Part shown: one piece after another, positions 21,501 through 33,709 of the stretch
Position numbering within the stretch: position 1 is the first letter of the stretch
Layout: each line of letters begins with the position of its first letter
Source: Gliomastix tumulicola
Taxonomy: Eukaryota > Ascomycota > Sordariomycetes > Hypocreales > Bionectriaceae
Reading direction: 5' to 3'
Length of the DNA: 64,000 nt
Assembly: GCA_001599755.1 (NCBI GenBank)
Contig: BCHX01000002.1
Location: 3,950,330 to 4,014,329, forward strand
The notes under the pieces: generated by a model
The model's input: the letters and a program-made list of their open reading frames with translations, nothing else
Database searches by the model: none
Told to the model about the DNA's origin: nothing
Program-made: the position numbers and the translations under genes

Positions 21501-24500
21501 AGCATTGATACTCGGATTTCGAGACTATGGCCCCAAGTCTTTCCACGACGTCTGCGGCAGCGTCATGGCTCGGCACAAGGTCTGATTTGAACATGTCAAC
21601 GAGCATCTGTTGACATGAGAGGAGCGCTTCATCGGATAGCTGTAGCAACTCCTGAATGAATGCGTCTGGTATCAGGCCAACCTGCCCTTCGTCACTGTGG
21701 ATGATGCGCATGAAGTTTAGACGGTGGCGAGTTTCCGTATAGAAGGCTCTAGCATCCAGACAGAGCTGTGTATTGTAGCGAGGGAGAGATGATGGCACTG
21801 ACGTGCTGCTGCCGCGGCTGGCTTGCGAGTCGAATTCTTGGTCTATATCCATGAAGTCGAGACTGTCGCCCACACTTGGACCATTGTCCTTGCGCTCCAA
21901 CACTTCGCCCAGTCTCGACAACAAGACTAACATCCCAAGACTCTCTGACTTGAATTTTGTTAGACTTGAAGAATCGAAATTCGGGATACATGGCCTGAGG
22001 AGCCGTAGTGCGGCATCGTCAAATGACAGAGGTTCGACTGATTCACCAGCAATCGCTAAGCTCTTCTCCGCAAGTGTGAGAAGTGCGGTATCAATGGTGG
22101 AAGAAGATGCCGTCTCCAACCCGCCGACCTGAGGCAATAGTAGAGAACCGACAGCGACGGCGTTGAGGAGACTTTGAAATCGCTCGAGCGAGATTTGAAC
22201 ACCACCTTCGCTCGACTTCTTTGTCCAGGATTCACAGAGTGCTGTTAGCCCCTCGAGCTTTGGCTGCAAAAGTTCCAGAATCAGCTTCTTCGAGGCATAA
22301 AAGTCTCCCGAGTCAGCCGAAACCATCTCTTGCTGTGATCTTCGAGACTCTATCGTATTCGGTGAAGAATCATGCTCGCTCTGGTCCAGAAGCAGTAGAT
22401 AGGTGTTGAAAGAAACAAGTTCTTTATGTGCCTTCCACGCAATGCTGAGCGGACCTCCAGAGACTGCCAATTGCTTGCCAAGAGATAAGGCTTTCATCCC
22501 GCAGCAGGCACGGAGAAGCTCTACAAACTCGGTAGGTAGGATGTGGGCAGATTGAAATGAGGCAAAAGCCTGGTCATCTTCAGGTGATTGCAGGTTAGTC
22601 GTTTGGGGAGACCAAGTAAAGCGAGCGGTGGCTTGGACTTACTGGGATTCCACTTCATGAAGACCCATCGAATGATGTGATTGCACGTCGTCTGGCTCGC
22701 ACTTGGTAGTCGGGCGTTACGTAGATGGAGCAGATATAGCATCAGCGATAGGGATGTCTCAGCCAGCACAGCAGGTCCATTCACGTCTGCAGCAGTGACA
22801 ATGCTATTCACCTCTTCCGATATCGAATGATATGGAAGGATGTCGGCGCGCAGCATGATGATTAACAACACACAAGCGGCTCGACTTGTGGCGGGCAGGC
22901 TGACAGATCGTGTGGCTAGATGCCACAGCTGACGCCATGTGTCTGTGTGGTCAACAGCCGCATTGTGTTTCAAGATGCAGCTCGCGCAAGCAATCAGCCC
23001 CCATGAAGAGGTGATGGGGTCCTTGTGTGCGGCGAGGGTGGCTAACTCTGAGAGCAGGCTGCTAACCTCCTCGCTGCTGAGGCTATTGCTTGTCAGAATG
23101 AAGGGAATCAGTTGGAGCGCCGTGCGTCTGATCCCAGGCTCGCTTGCCATCAATTTGATCTTGAGGCGACTGTCGTTTTCTCGAAGGCGGCGCCGTTTAC
23201 GCGGCTGCTCATCGTTCGCAACGGCTTGTTCCTGATTTCTCGGCTTTGACTTGAGCAATATAGACTCCAAGGAAGCCAAATTCTGCACAATAGCCCAGTA
23301 GCTTTCGCCCTCGACGTTGTGGGGCCGAAGGCCAAATATGGAGTTGCGCAAGTAGTCGGCTGGGATGCTCGGTAGCGAGAAACTGATATCGGCGAGTTGC
23401 AGGCGAAATGCTTCTCCGCGTTTCGTATACTCAGTCCAGATACGGTCCGCAAGCTCTTCTATGCGGCCATGGAATACCCCATCCTCCGAAGCTCTAGCGA
23501 GATGCTCGAGGTGAAGGTGCGTTGTAAGGATGACCTTCGAAATTTCGTTTCGCAACGCCCGTATGAGTTCGTCCTGCGAGACCTTCTCAGCCCGCCACCA
23601 GTATGTCATGAGCGGAACTAGCCCATCGACTAAGGAGAGGGCGTCCTGTAACTCTTCAGCCTGTATTGCTTCGAACACCTTACTAGAGATGGCAAAGCAA
23701 AGGGTCTGAATAGACCCCAGACTCAGATGTTTCATCTGCAAAACCCGCAGCACGATCTCTGTAATCTCCTTCTGCCGTCGCAACGTTGGGGCGTTGGCCG
23801 CCAGTAAGAGGTTATGGATCCCTTCTAGAGCATCTCTCAAAGGCCCTCCTTCGGTGTAACCTGATCTCTTCTGGCTCTGGGTCGACGGTGTTGACCGTCC
23901 CGTGGAGCGAGAGTTGGCAGTACCAGTGCCTGGAGCAGGCGAGGCTCTTGCATACGCATATCCAGAATGAGCCACGGTGTCTGCGTCCTCCGGCAGCATG
24001 TACTGAGCCAGATCGAGGAGGAAATCCACACAAGTCTCCCAGGTCGCGCCGTCTCGTCTTGCCAGAAGCTCGACATTCGCTTGGCGCGAGAGAACTTCAG
24101 CCAATGCCTTGACATAATTTTGAAGTAGGGGCTGGACAAAATCATCGTTCGGTCCTGGGAGAACTTGGGTGATGTGATCGATAATAGCTAGGAGCGTCTT
24201 GTGCTTGAACTTTGACGAGCCACGACCGACAGTCATCCGAACAGCATTGGCGCACTTGGAGAGACGGTTTGCAGCCGCGCTTGCAGTCGCCTGAGATTTG
24301 CGCTTGTTGTACAACGTCGACCTCTCTTGCAATACAAAGCTGAAAATGGCTTCTAGGATGTCGTGGTAGCCTTTATCCCCAAGATCAATGCTATAAAGTG
24401 TCAGTTCACATTCGACAGTTGGTGATACATGCGCTGTATGCGATTACGACGAAAACTTACAGATTGGCAGTTCTGTTTCTTGGATTGAGTAGCTGGGCCA

Positions 24501-24700
24501 AGTCTAGTCACGAGTTAGCAGCTGCGCAAAAGCTCCAGGGTCAGAAACGGCGTCACTAACCATCTACAGCCTTTTCGCGATCTCTGAGGGACCCAGACTT
24601 GACATCGCCTGCTATAATGTTACCAAGATGCCCATACAGTTCAAGTCGGAGCTTACATACTGGCCAAGCTTAAGACAGTAGACTTGTGGGATGAAGACAT
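15549..24700 (-). CDS. TEL1: TEL1/ATM serine/threonine protein kinase (PIKK)
   Basis: Apical DNA double-strand-break and telomere-length checkpoint kinase recruited by MRX/MRN. Seven exons: 24661-24700, 24561-24611, 24461-24503, 22643-24390, 18122-22577, 15626-18069 and 15549-15568, giving 2,933 aa, the usual length for fungal Tel1. All junctions keep frame. The 5' microexons encode an N-terminal TAN-type motif (GSLRDREKAVDDLAQLL). A long HEAT/FAT region follows. The kinase domain has KGGHDDLRQDAIMEQVF, the catalytic loop GLGDRHGHNILLD near 2745-2757, and VHIDLGVAF as the DFG equivalent. The last exon is only 20 nt and completes the FATC end, LAVLYSGWAAYA; reading through its donor would replace the essential tail. 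It shares a 715-bp divergent spacer with NUP192. Confidence 0.95.
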
Positions 24701-25415
24701 GTTGCAAAAAGCTGGCTGAGCTCAATGGAAAACGGCCAAGCATCCAAAAGAATCGATTCGGCCAAGACTGTCCTGTCCAACTTGCATCTCTTCACAGAAG
24801 TGAAAGTGCGATAACGCTGCTCATGACGCTCAAGACGCGCCGCGACAGGTGCAAAGAGACTCGCAAGGATCAATAATCATGAACTGCAAAGCAACAAACA
24901 AGCGATCATTGAGAAAGCAAACAATGCCATTACCTCGACAAGACATTGACTATTGCATCATCTCTTTTAAGAGATCCCAATGAGAGATGACTGAATCGAA
25001 AAGCAGGACGGCAGCCTGCCAGGATTGAGATGAAATGGAATAAAGGCGACCCGTCAGGCAAGAGCATCCAAGCGCAAGTCGGGAAGGTACCCGGTACCCG
25101 GAAGCTTTGCCCCACCTTGCAGCGCGCCTGCCTCGACTTGCCTGGCAGAATGTCTCACCGCCTACCGCTTTAGTCAATCAGCTTCTGTTTACCGTCAGAG
25201 CAAGTGTACAATGTACTTTGACAGCTTCCAGACACCACTAAAAAAGTTGAGCGTCAGAGCTTCGGCCGCGACTTCGAACAACGCGACAGCCCACCCTTCC
25301 TCCGACCACATCTCTGTTTCTGCGACTCGTCTTTGCGCCTTTTGACTACCCGCGCCGCCGCGCGCACCTGTTTCGCTACGATCGAGCCACCATGAACTAG
25401 ATTCTCTGAGCCGAC
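24701..25415. promoter_or_regulatory. Divergent promoter region TEL1 / NUP192
   Basis: 715 bp between two outward-facing start codons, so it must contain both promoters and 5' leaders. It includes a small tandem GGTACCCGGTACCCGG near 25086-25101 and a CT-rich stretch before the NUP192 ATG. No specific factor site can be assigned with confidence. Confidence 0.6.
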
Positions 25416-28400
25416 ATGGCAGACTACACGTTACTCGAGGCTCTCCAGGCCTTGCACCAGGAGCTCATCTCTGTGCGCGAGGGGCACCTGGACCCGGTCG
25501 AGGTTCTGAACAATGAGCCGCTAGTTCAGGCATTCGAACACGAGCTGCAGAGATTCTGGTCGCGACCGCCGAAGAACGAGGCCAACAGGTTCAAAGTGCA
25601 AGACGGTATGTGATGAGGTCTCGGTGACATGCCTGAGACGCAAGACTGACAAGCTGCTGCAGGGAAAATTAATATCGACGGCGATGAGTATTCTTTAAAT
25701 ACATACTTCCGGCAAGCGACCCTTGCATTCGCCGACGAGGTCAATCTCGACGAGTTGGAGGCGGCGCGATACATGCTTGAATCCCAGGAAGACACACAAG
25801 TCCTTGGCCGATCACTTCTCGAATGCGCGATCATCCGCTTTCACCAGCAACGGCGGTATGCTCTCGATGTTGTGAGGATACTGCTCGAATTAGACAGTGC
25901 CGGCGACACCATTGGCATTACGGGCGACGGAAACGAAAAGCAGAACGGGAGCGAGGATGAGGGGTTCTCGCTGGAACCCATCCAGGTGTATGTTGCGGAA
26001 CGAATTTTCACATCGCCAACCACTAAGGGTGATGGGCGGCAGCGAATGCTCTCCCACTTTTTGCCAGCTATGACTGATATCAAGTCGTGGCTGCAGAAGT
26101 TGGGAGACAAGATAGCAGCAGCCCAGACGCTGGGGCAAACGGGGCCTGGTGGGTTGACCGAAGAGGCAGAGACTATCGAGTTCTCAAGAGTCAGCCTCAT
26201 CCAGCAGCATGAGCTACTTGGAGTCATCATGTGCGAGCTTGTCACCAAGCGGCAGGCAACGGTCAAGGACTTTGAAGGATTCATGGAATACCTGCGGAAG
26301 CTGGACAGATATGATCACTTACTAGGTCGGTCCTCTCCTTGACTCCTTCTTCTCTCTTTAGCTGCTGACACTTCTTTAGTCCACTGCATACCCGCCGCTG
26401 GGGCCTACATCTCTATGTTTGGTTCTCCAGTCGGAGGACATGATCTTCTCCAGGCTCGCCAATTGCACGAGAAGCTCTTCCCTTTCATGAACGAGATCCA
26501 GTGGCCACTACCCAACTTTCAAGCCGGAATCAGGGCATGGTGGTTGGCACAGTACAGCGGGTTCTATCTCGAAGAGCCTCCGGAAGGCGTGTTGCCCGCC
26601 AACGTCAATCTCAATGAGGGTACGTCGATCCGTAACTTTGAACCTGATGTCCTAGTCACTGACCAGATCCAGAGGATCGACAACGCGGGAAACAATTCCA
26701 AGACTCGGTTAAGGAAGGGGCCTTTGACTTTCTACTTTCAGTTGCTGGCGATATCAAGCCGCCAGAATGGCACGATCCCGTTCGGACAGGCATGCACCTC
26801 TGGCTACAAAGGAAATGCCCCCCTCTAGCGGCAGATACGATACCATTTTCGGACTTCTTTCAAGCCAGCTTGGTCAACCAACTCGAGGTCTTTGTCGACG
26901 AGTTCATCACAAATCTTCCCGACGTGCTTCGAAAGCTCAAAGTAGAAGAGGATGAACAGCGGCAACTCAGTCAGATGCATGAGCAGGACCTGGACCTCGA
27001 GCGGTTCATGCTTATCATAGCCTATGCCTACGAGGGGAGGCAAGATGCCCAAGGGGATTTCTGGGAAGATCCCGAAGGCAACCTGCACGGATTCCTGCTG
27101 TGGACGTCGAAAAGAGCCTCAACTCCCTTGGTTATTGTCTTTTGTGAGATGCTTCAAGCTATATCTGGCACCGACCAATGGGCTAGCGCAGCCCACAAGT
27201 TCCTGCTGGATGATGGCCACCATTCTACAGGCAAGATGAGACGGGCCCAGACTCTAACGTGGAACCAAATCTTCAAAGAGTTGAATTTCTTCCTGGACAA
27301 AGCCAAGCAGAAGCCCTCTCAGCAGCCGTCGGTACGTTATCGTTCAGGCAAGCCTTCTCATGATATCGTAGAAACGGAGCCTGAGTCGGCCATGATGCTT
27401 GAGTCTTATCTACGATTGACGACGAAACTAGCGACCGAAAGCGAGACGGCGAGGAACTTTCTGCTTCAGCATCCCTCGTTCAATCTTGTGGAAACCATTC
27501 TGGAACTGGCCAGTACACCCATCCCGCCCCGCCTTCGGGGATGCACTTTCATGACCCTCAAGGCACTGCTCACAAGGAAAACCCTTCATGACAGTTATGC
27601 TATGTGGGCGTGTGTCGATACCTGGCTGAATGGTGGCTATGTCAGTCAGCCTTCCGGCGGAAATGCCCGTCAGCCACAGTCATCACCTATCAATTCGATG
27701 GAGAGGACGTTTGACGAGATTAGCCGCGGGTTCGACGATCCTGTCTCATTTATCCAACTCCTGCTTGCGCTGGTCTCTCCTGCGGTTGACAGCAGCCCTC
27801 TGAACGATGCCCTGCCGTTCCCTGAGAACTGCGGCTCCGCGTTCAGAGTTCCGGGAATTGAAGCGTATATCGACTTCGTCATCGGGCTCGTATTTGCGTC
27901 AAAGACCAACGACCTCACCGATGTTCACCAGATCCGTGTGTTGAGACTGGGATGCCTCGACTTTATCCTTACCTGCCTGGCGACTTTTAACGAAGACTTG
28001 ATCGTCATGGCCAACTCAACTAACTTGATGATTGACTCCATCATCACGACGACTGACTTGGCGACGTATGTGAAGATGCACCCCTTTGCTCGGGTCATGG
28101 AGTGGATGTTGAATGATAAGGTCATTGCTGCTCTTTTCACTACCATTCACCAAGAACCAATGGACGTGGGCAATGCTGCTGCGGACTCGCCCTTGATTCT
28201 TGGCATTCGCCGTGCCGTGGAGGTTATCTCCAAGGTCCTCGATCTTCAGACCACTTATACCAACCTTGTCAGACCGCTTCTCCGGCAGCAAAGCCATCTC
28301 TATCAGTCCAACTCGAAAGCTACGTACGCGACTTTTGAGGATGGGCTAGTCACGCGATTGAGTCTGGTGGTGGACCTGGGAAACTACGTTGGCATCGGCC

Positions 28401-30734
28401 ATGCTGATCTCACGTTGGGTTGTTTGAAATTGCTAGAGACAATGTCGGCATCCCCCAAGATTGCAGCAGTCTGGTCTGGGTCCAGTCGGCACCAGCATCG
28501 CAACAAAGCTATCGTTGCGATGGAGGCTAACGGGGAACACGAGTCGATCTCACGAGCCTTCATTTCCGAGATGGCAACGCCCTTGGATTACGGCCGGGAG
28601 TCAGCGTCTCCCGTCTACCTTACCAAGATTTACATCCTGGACTTCCTCCTCCAGTGTCTGCGGGAAACACCCAACAAGCCTACGATCGCACACCTAATCC
28701 TCGGATTCAAATGTGGACTGGACTCGTTAACGGTAGAGTCGAACGGTGCCTTTGATCTCCGGGTGTCTCTATTCCACACCCTCCTCAAGCTTGTGGTGGA
28801 AACGCCATCTGGTGATGCGAATGGAATGCGGCGGTGGCTTCTTGCCCTTAGAGCACGCTCCATCCAGGTTCTTCATATTCTCTGGAGCTCACCCCTGTCC
28901 TCGGCGATTGTGATTGATGAGCTTCGGGAGAACGAATTTCTCTTCCACCTCCTCGTCCGCGAAACCCTGATATTGCCGGACCTGCCCTGGGAAGGACAGC
29001 ACGCTATGGACATCGCCTTCCCCATTACGGACGGCTCTCTCACTCTGATCGACTTCCTTACTATTAGAAGGTTAACATTGGAGTACATCACCATGGAGCT
29101 TTGCATGATCTCACAAGGCCGACTACCTGGCATTAAGAGGCGGATCTTTGAGGCTCTCAATGGACAAGTCACGGCGGGTGGTACCGAGACTGTCCAAATT
29201 CCGACAGTCTTTGATCTCTACGATTTCCGCCTGGACGAGGGCGCATGGCGGGTTGACTTACCACCACTGACTTACTACACGAAACTCGACCTGTCAGTAT
29301 GCTTGGAGACTGACCCCGACGGTAATTCGATATACAACATCGACCGTGTCCAGGAAATCCTCTTACTAAAGCGAGGAGAGTCCAAGCATCAAGGAGTTGT
29401 CGCCACAGTGGATGATGTGTCACCCGTGGTCACAGAGGAGGGCATCATCCTCGAGTTTTTGACATCAACAAACCGACAAAAGCAGCTGGCAACCCAGAAC
29501 CTCGCGGTCTTGACGACATGGGTCAGGCTCTTGCTGGTGATGGTCGAAAGCAATGACTTCAAGGGAACAGCGCAGACCTCTTTCTTCCTGCAGACACTCC
29601 AGGCAATTCTGCCAAACTTTGAGGACTGTGCGGCAGACCGACCTGATGAAGCCCTTGAGCTGTCGAAGTTGGCAAAGGTTCTACTGTTCAAACTCCACCT
29701 GGCCATGGCCACCGACGCGGCCAAGGACAAGGACAAGGACAAGGACAAGGACAAGGACAAGGACAAGGATAGCCACGCCATTGGTAACCTGATCAGCGAC
29801 AAACTCTACCAGGTGTTCCAGATCTGCCTCCAGGCCGTTGGGAAATGGGCCGGAGAAAGCCAGCTCCGGGCCATCTACTACGAGATCTGCTATCGCTATC
29901 TAGCCTCGTTGGATGGTGCAGGCCCGGCCAGCCAAGGCCGCTCCAAGGCTATCAAGAGCATTCAGGTCCACGGAGAGAGGCTCATCAACGTCATCTGCGA
30001 CGATGCCATCGGAGGCGAGCCTGCTTGCCAGGTGGCGGCGTTCATGCTCCTCACTATGATGATCAACATCGACCAGCAGGAGGGCAAGGCGCACGTTGTC
30101 GAGACGCTGAACAAGCTCAACTTCATCGGTGTTCTCGTCGACTCCCTCCGCCCCATCATGCAGGAGTGGCACGACGTCTTCGCCGCCGGCAACAAGGACC
30201 AGGAGAACTTCCAGAACGCCCGTCTCGCCCTGCTCCTCCAGCTCGCCCAGGCGCGCGCCGGGGCCAAGTACATCCTCCACGCCAACCTCCTCCGCGCCGT
30301 CGAGACCTCGGGCCTCTTCTCCGCAGACCCGGAGCTCCAGACGAGCCGGGACAACCCCAAGGCCCTCGAGCAGCACTACGACCTCCTCGCCAAGGTGGTC
30401 CGGATCATCGGCGCGGCGCTCGTTAGCCGTGGGAGCCATAACGTGGTCCAGGGCAGGAGGTTCCTGACCGACAACCGCATGCTCGTCGCGCATTCGCTCA
30501 AGAGGAGCTCGGGCATCGGCGCGGGCGGTGCGAATGAGCAGCTGGAGCAGAATGTGAGCGATCTGGCCGATGGCCTGATGATTATCATTACCGCCACCGG
30601 ATTTCTGGATGTAAGTGCTAACCTCACGCCGGTCCAAACAAAGTTTCCCTTGCTGACATGTCGCACGCACCTAGTATGAAAACGAGGTGACCGGCCACGA
30701 GCCCAAAAAGAATAACGGGGTGTTGTTCCATTGA
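25416..30734 (+). CDS. NUP192: Nucleoporin NUP192 (inner ring scaffold of the nuclear pore)
   Basis: Large alpha-helical scaffold nucleoporin of the inner ring (NUP205 in animals), binding NIC96 and NUP53-type linkers. Five exons: 25416-25605, 25663-26325, 26380-26619, 26673-30610 and 30675-30734, encoding 1,696 aa, close to known fungal Nup192. All introns keep frame; intron 2 has an unusual donor, GTCGGT. Recognised from the N-terminal run MADYTLLEALQALHQEL, YMLESQEDTQVLGRSLLECA, and blocks such as WPLPNFQAGIRAWWLAQYSG and AFDFLLSVAGDIKPPEWHD that are typical of the family. An (AAGGAC)n tract encodes eight Lys-Asp pairs at residues about 1382-1397. The final 19 codons come from a short last exon ending NGVLFH. 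Confidence 0.94.
29723..29770 (+). repeat. Hexanucleotide (AAGGAC)8 coding repeat in NUP192
   Basis: Eight 6-bp units (the last ends GAT) encode alternating Lys-Asp, inserted between otherwise helical segments. It is in frame, so length changes would not disrupt the gene. Confidence 0.95.
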
Positions 30735-31325
30735 TCTTCTCTTGATTCTCAACGCCGATAAATGGGGATGGCCATGTAGTATCTAGAAAGCAAAGCAGGT
30801 TAGGAATCAGGTATTTGCACCATTGATGTACTGTATCACACCGGGTAGAGGAAAGGTAGCAAGTAAATGGCTTGCATGGGATCTTCTCAATTCTGATAAC
30901 CGTGAAGGGAGACCGAACGTAGCTCTGGCCTGTCATGCTTGGAGCTTTTCCAATTATACTGCATGAAATGCACAGAAGACACAGCAAAGCTGCCAACCAC
31001 AATAGACATGGTCGCCTGCTTCAGCGTACTGGTCGTGATACCGACCCACGTCCTCTGAATTCTTTAGGAAAGCCCTAGAATTCTAGCGATAGCCTCCCTC
31101 CTCCATAACGCCGCGCAGTAAAACAATGGTACCCTGAATGCATGACTTAAGATAGCCATCCTTCTCCAAAGTTGCCGGGGAGTCGCCCTGTCTATACCTA
31201 AACCCCCGGCCCGATGTGCCAACACAACGCCAAATCTCAAATGTCCTGAACCGAAATGTCGTCGTATAAAGAGAAACCGTCTATCCATGATTATTTCCTT
31301 CTCTCGTCACCAGCTGCATGGTATC
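30735..31325. other. Convergent 3' spacer between NUP192 and the RING gene
   Basis: About 590 bp between two stop codons. It should hold both 3' UTRs and terminators. No coding frame, RNA gene or strong repeat seen. Confidence 0.6.
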
Positions 31326-32782
31326 TTATGATATACCCTCCGCTTTTCGTTTGCCCTTCTTGGTTTGGGTCATGAGCTTGAGCTCGAGCGGCCAGATGCC
31401 CTTTGTTTTCGTGTTGTAGCCCTCTCGGGTTTTCATGTCGATCTTGGTTCGGCACATGGGGCATTTGCCCTTGTTCTGCGTTTCAACGTGCAGCGAGGAG
31501 TGGAGGCACTGGGCGCAGAAGAGGTGGCCTATAGTGGACAAACACAGTTAATATCAAGTCAGTGGGCGAAGCACCTACGCCCTACAACTATGCAGTCTGC
31601 GAGAGTGTCGGGGCAAAAAGACATACCACAATGCGTGACCGTGAGATTTGCCACGTTGTCCATGCAGATGACGCATTGGAATGCTCCCAGCTTGACTCTG
31701 GTGTCTTCCGGGGGTTCGCTTGGCAGCTTCTCTGGTACGGCGGGCTCGGTCAGATCGATCATGAGCGGCTTCTCCCCATCATCCGAATCCGAATCAATGA
31801 ATGGGTCGAAAGCTACCGGGGGCGTCGTTGTTGGCCGAGATCGGGGCTCCCTCTTGGGCGCGCGGGTCGAGTGTGTCGATGTAGTCCGCTGCCGTTTACT
31901 CACATGGTCGTCGGCATCGAGCACGATGGGCTCGGCCGACCTGAGCGATGCGCGCCGGGTAGTGGGTGGCATGGTTTCCAGGTCAAACGAGGCGTCGAAG
32001 TGGTCTAGGTAGGCGGTCGAGGTGGAGGCGGAGGCGGAGAAATGCGAGTCGGAGGCGGTCGTAGTTGAGAGATTTGATGTCGATGCTGAGGCTAGGAATC
32101 GAGACGCAGGTGCTGAGTTGTGCGGCTGAAGCCTGGGGCATCTAGAGGCGGCGTGCCGCGAAACAAAGGTCTGTGATGTTTCGAGGTTGTGGGAAGGCAC
32201 GTGCGAGGTCGAGGTGAAGCTAGGGTATGTCGAAGGTGAGGAAAAGTCCTGGGTTGCGAAGTCGCTGAGCTGGTGGTGAATGCCGTCACTGCTAGACGAG
32301 TAGAAATGATCCAAGGCTTCGGCGGGCCAGCCGACGGCGCCAGCCAATGATTCGACGGGCGGCCGCAGGCTCGGCAGGACGATGTCGTGTTCGTTGTTTG
32401 CCTCGTCGTCAGGCCACAGCGCCGGGATGGTGTCGTCGGGTAGTTGCAGCGTGGTCCGAGCGGCGGATGCTGGTGTGGGCGTGGGAGGTTTCCTCGACGG
32501 CGTGCTGGGTGGGTTGGAGGGGCGGCGGGTGGTTGAGTGATGTCGGGGCGAAGACGGGCGGTGGTCGGGGTAGGAAAAGGGAGGCTCGAGAAAGGTTGGG
32601 TGATAGGCGTGGCGGGTGGTTCGTCTACTGTGATTGTCCTCGACGTGGTTGTTTCTGGGAGGGTGACTAAGGGGACTGTGCTGGATGGTCGGCGAGGGGT
32701 CCCTCTGATGGCGTCGCTGGTGGTGCTGCTGGTGGTGGTGCTGGCGCTGGCGGCTGGAGCCTGCTGAGGTACTCGAAAACAT
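31326..32782 (-). CDS. RING-finger protein, likely SLX8/RNF4-type SUMO-targeted ubiquitin ligase
   Basis: Two exons (31627-32782 and 31326-31528, intron 99 nt) give 452 aa. The C3HC4 RING lies at the C-terminus: CVICMDNVANLTVTHC-GHLFC-AQC, ending KGKCPMCRTKI. The intron cuts between the third Cys and the following Gly-His, so both exons are needed. Upstream are hydrophobic-acidic stretches fitting SUMO-interacting motifs (PIVLDADD and PLMIDLTEP) and a basic stretch (HVSKRQR). SIMs followed by a C-terminal RING is the layout of SLX8/RNF4 ligases, which ubiquitinate SUMOylated proteins in DNA repair. The first about 280 residues are Ser/Thr/Pro/His-rich and disordered. The ligase class is well supported; orthology to SLX8 is inference. 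It shares a divergent promoter with MIP1. Confidence 0.82.
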
Positions 32783-33709
32783 CTCGACTTCGATTTTTCT
32801 CGCGCCCGGATCAACGGCGCGGGCAGGGTGGCTGCATCGGCACTTCAGAGGGCATTTGTCTCAGCGAGACAGGCAACGAGACAGGCGGACATCCAAAGGC
32901 AGCCCTTTGCATCCACGGATTGACTGATTATTGTTCATATTACGAGAAGGAGCAGGTCGCACGTACTTGTACGGCGAGGTCAGGACTACTAATACTCGTA
33001 AGGGCAGCGGGTGCAAGTTGGGTCAGATAATCCACCAGCCGGAGGCGAGAAGGCGCCAGCCAGTGGCGACAGAATGGTTTAGACTCCGAGTCACCAGAAT
33101 ATCGGGGCTGAGAGGCCCTATTATTTTGCACACGTCTCAGGGTCAGTGAAACTCTCATCAGTCAACCATCCCCCCTCATGATCCACCACGGACTGAATCC
33201 GCGAAGCTAGATAAATGCAGTTCCGGTGACGCAGCGAGGAGTTGAGTAAGCAGAAATGCGTATGTCATTGTATACCGTGATCTTGCTCAAGTCCATCCAA
33301 GAAATGTATCTCGTCACATGGCTGTTAGTTGATGTGAGGTCTCAGGTCCTCTCCAGAAAGCGTGGAAACGACGAGATGGGAAAAGACACACTAAGGTGGG
33401 CTGGTGCTGCCACGAGAGCCAAAATCCGTGTCTGGAAAGGTGGCTTTGGGGCTGCTCGCATGAGGGGGCTCCAGTGGTTCCAGTGGGTCGGGACTTCTTT
33501 AGGCAATTTTAGAATTTTGGAAGGCCCCTGATGCAGCCAAGAGTCATCATGGATCGCCTCGTGCTTGCGATTCTCGAGTTCCCAACCAACCATTTCAGCC
33601 TTCGAAGCACCACCCATACGGTTCATCTCGAGTCGCAGCAGTCGCACCGGCCTGTTCACCGCCCGCGCATAGCCGCACCCTCGTTATGTAGCATCGCATC
33701 ATCTGAGCT
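32783..33709. promoter_or_regulatory. Divergent promoter region SLX8-like / MIP1
   Basis: 927 bp between outward-facing starts. A short TACTCGTACTACTAAT-like segment lies near 32980-33000. It contains both promoters by position. No RNA gene or coding exon recognised. Confidence 0.55.

Noticed and set aside
29900..30670. 256-codon minus-strand frame over NUP192
   Set aside because: Shadow of the GC3-rich end of NUP192; low-complexity translation.
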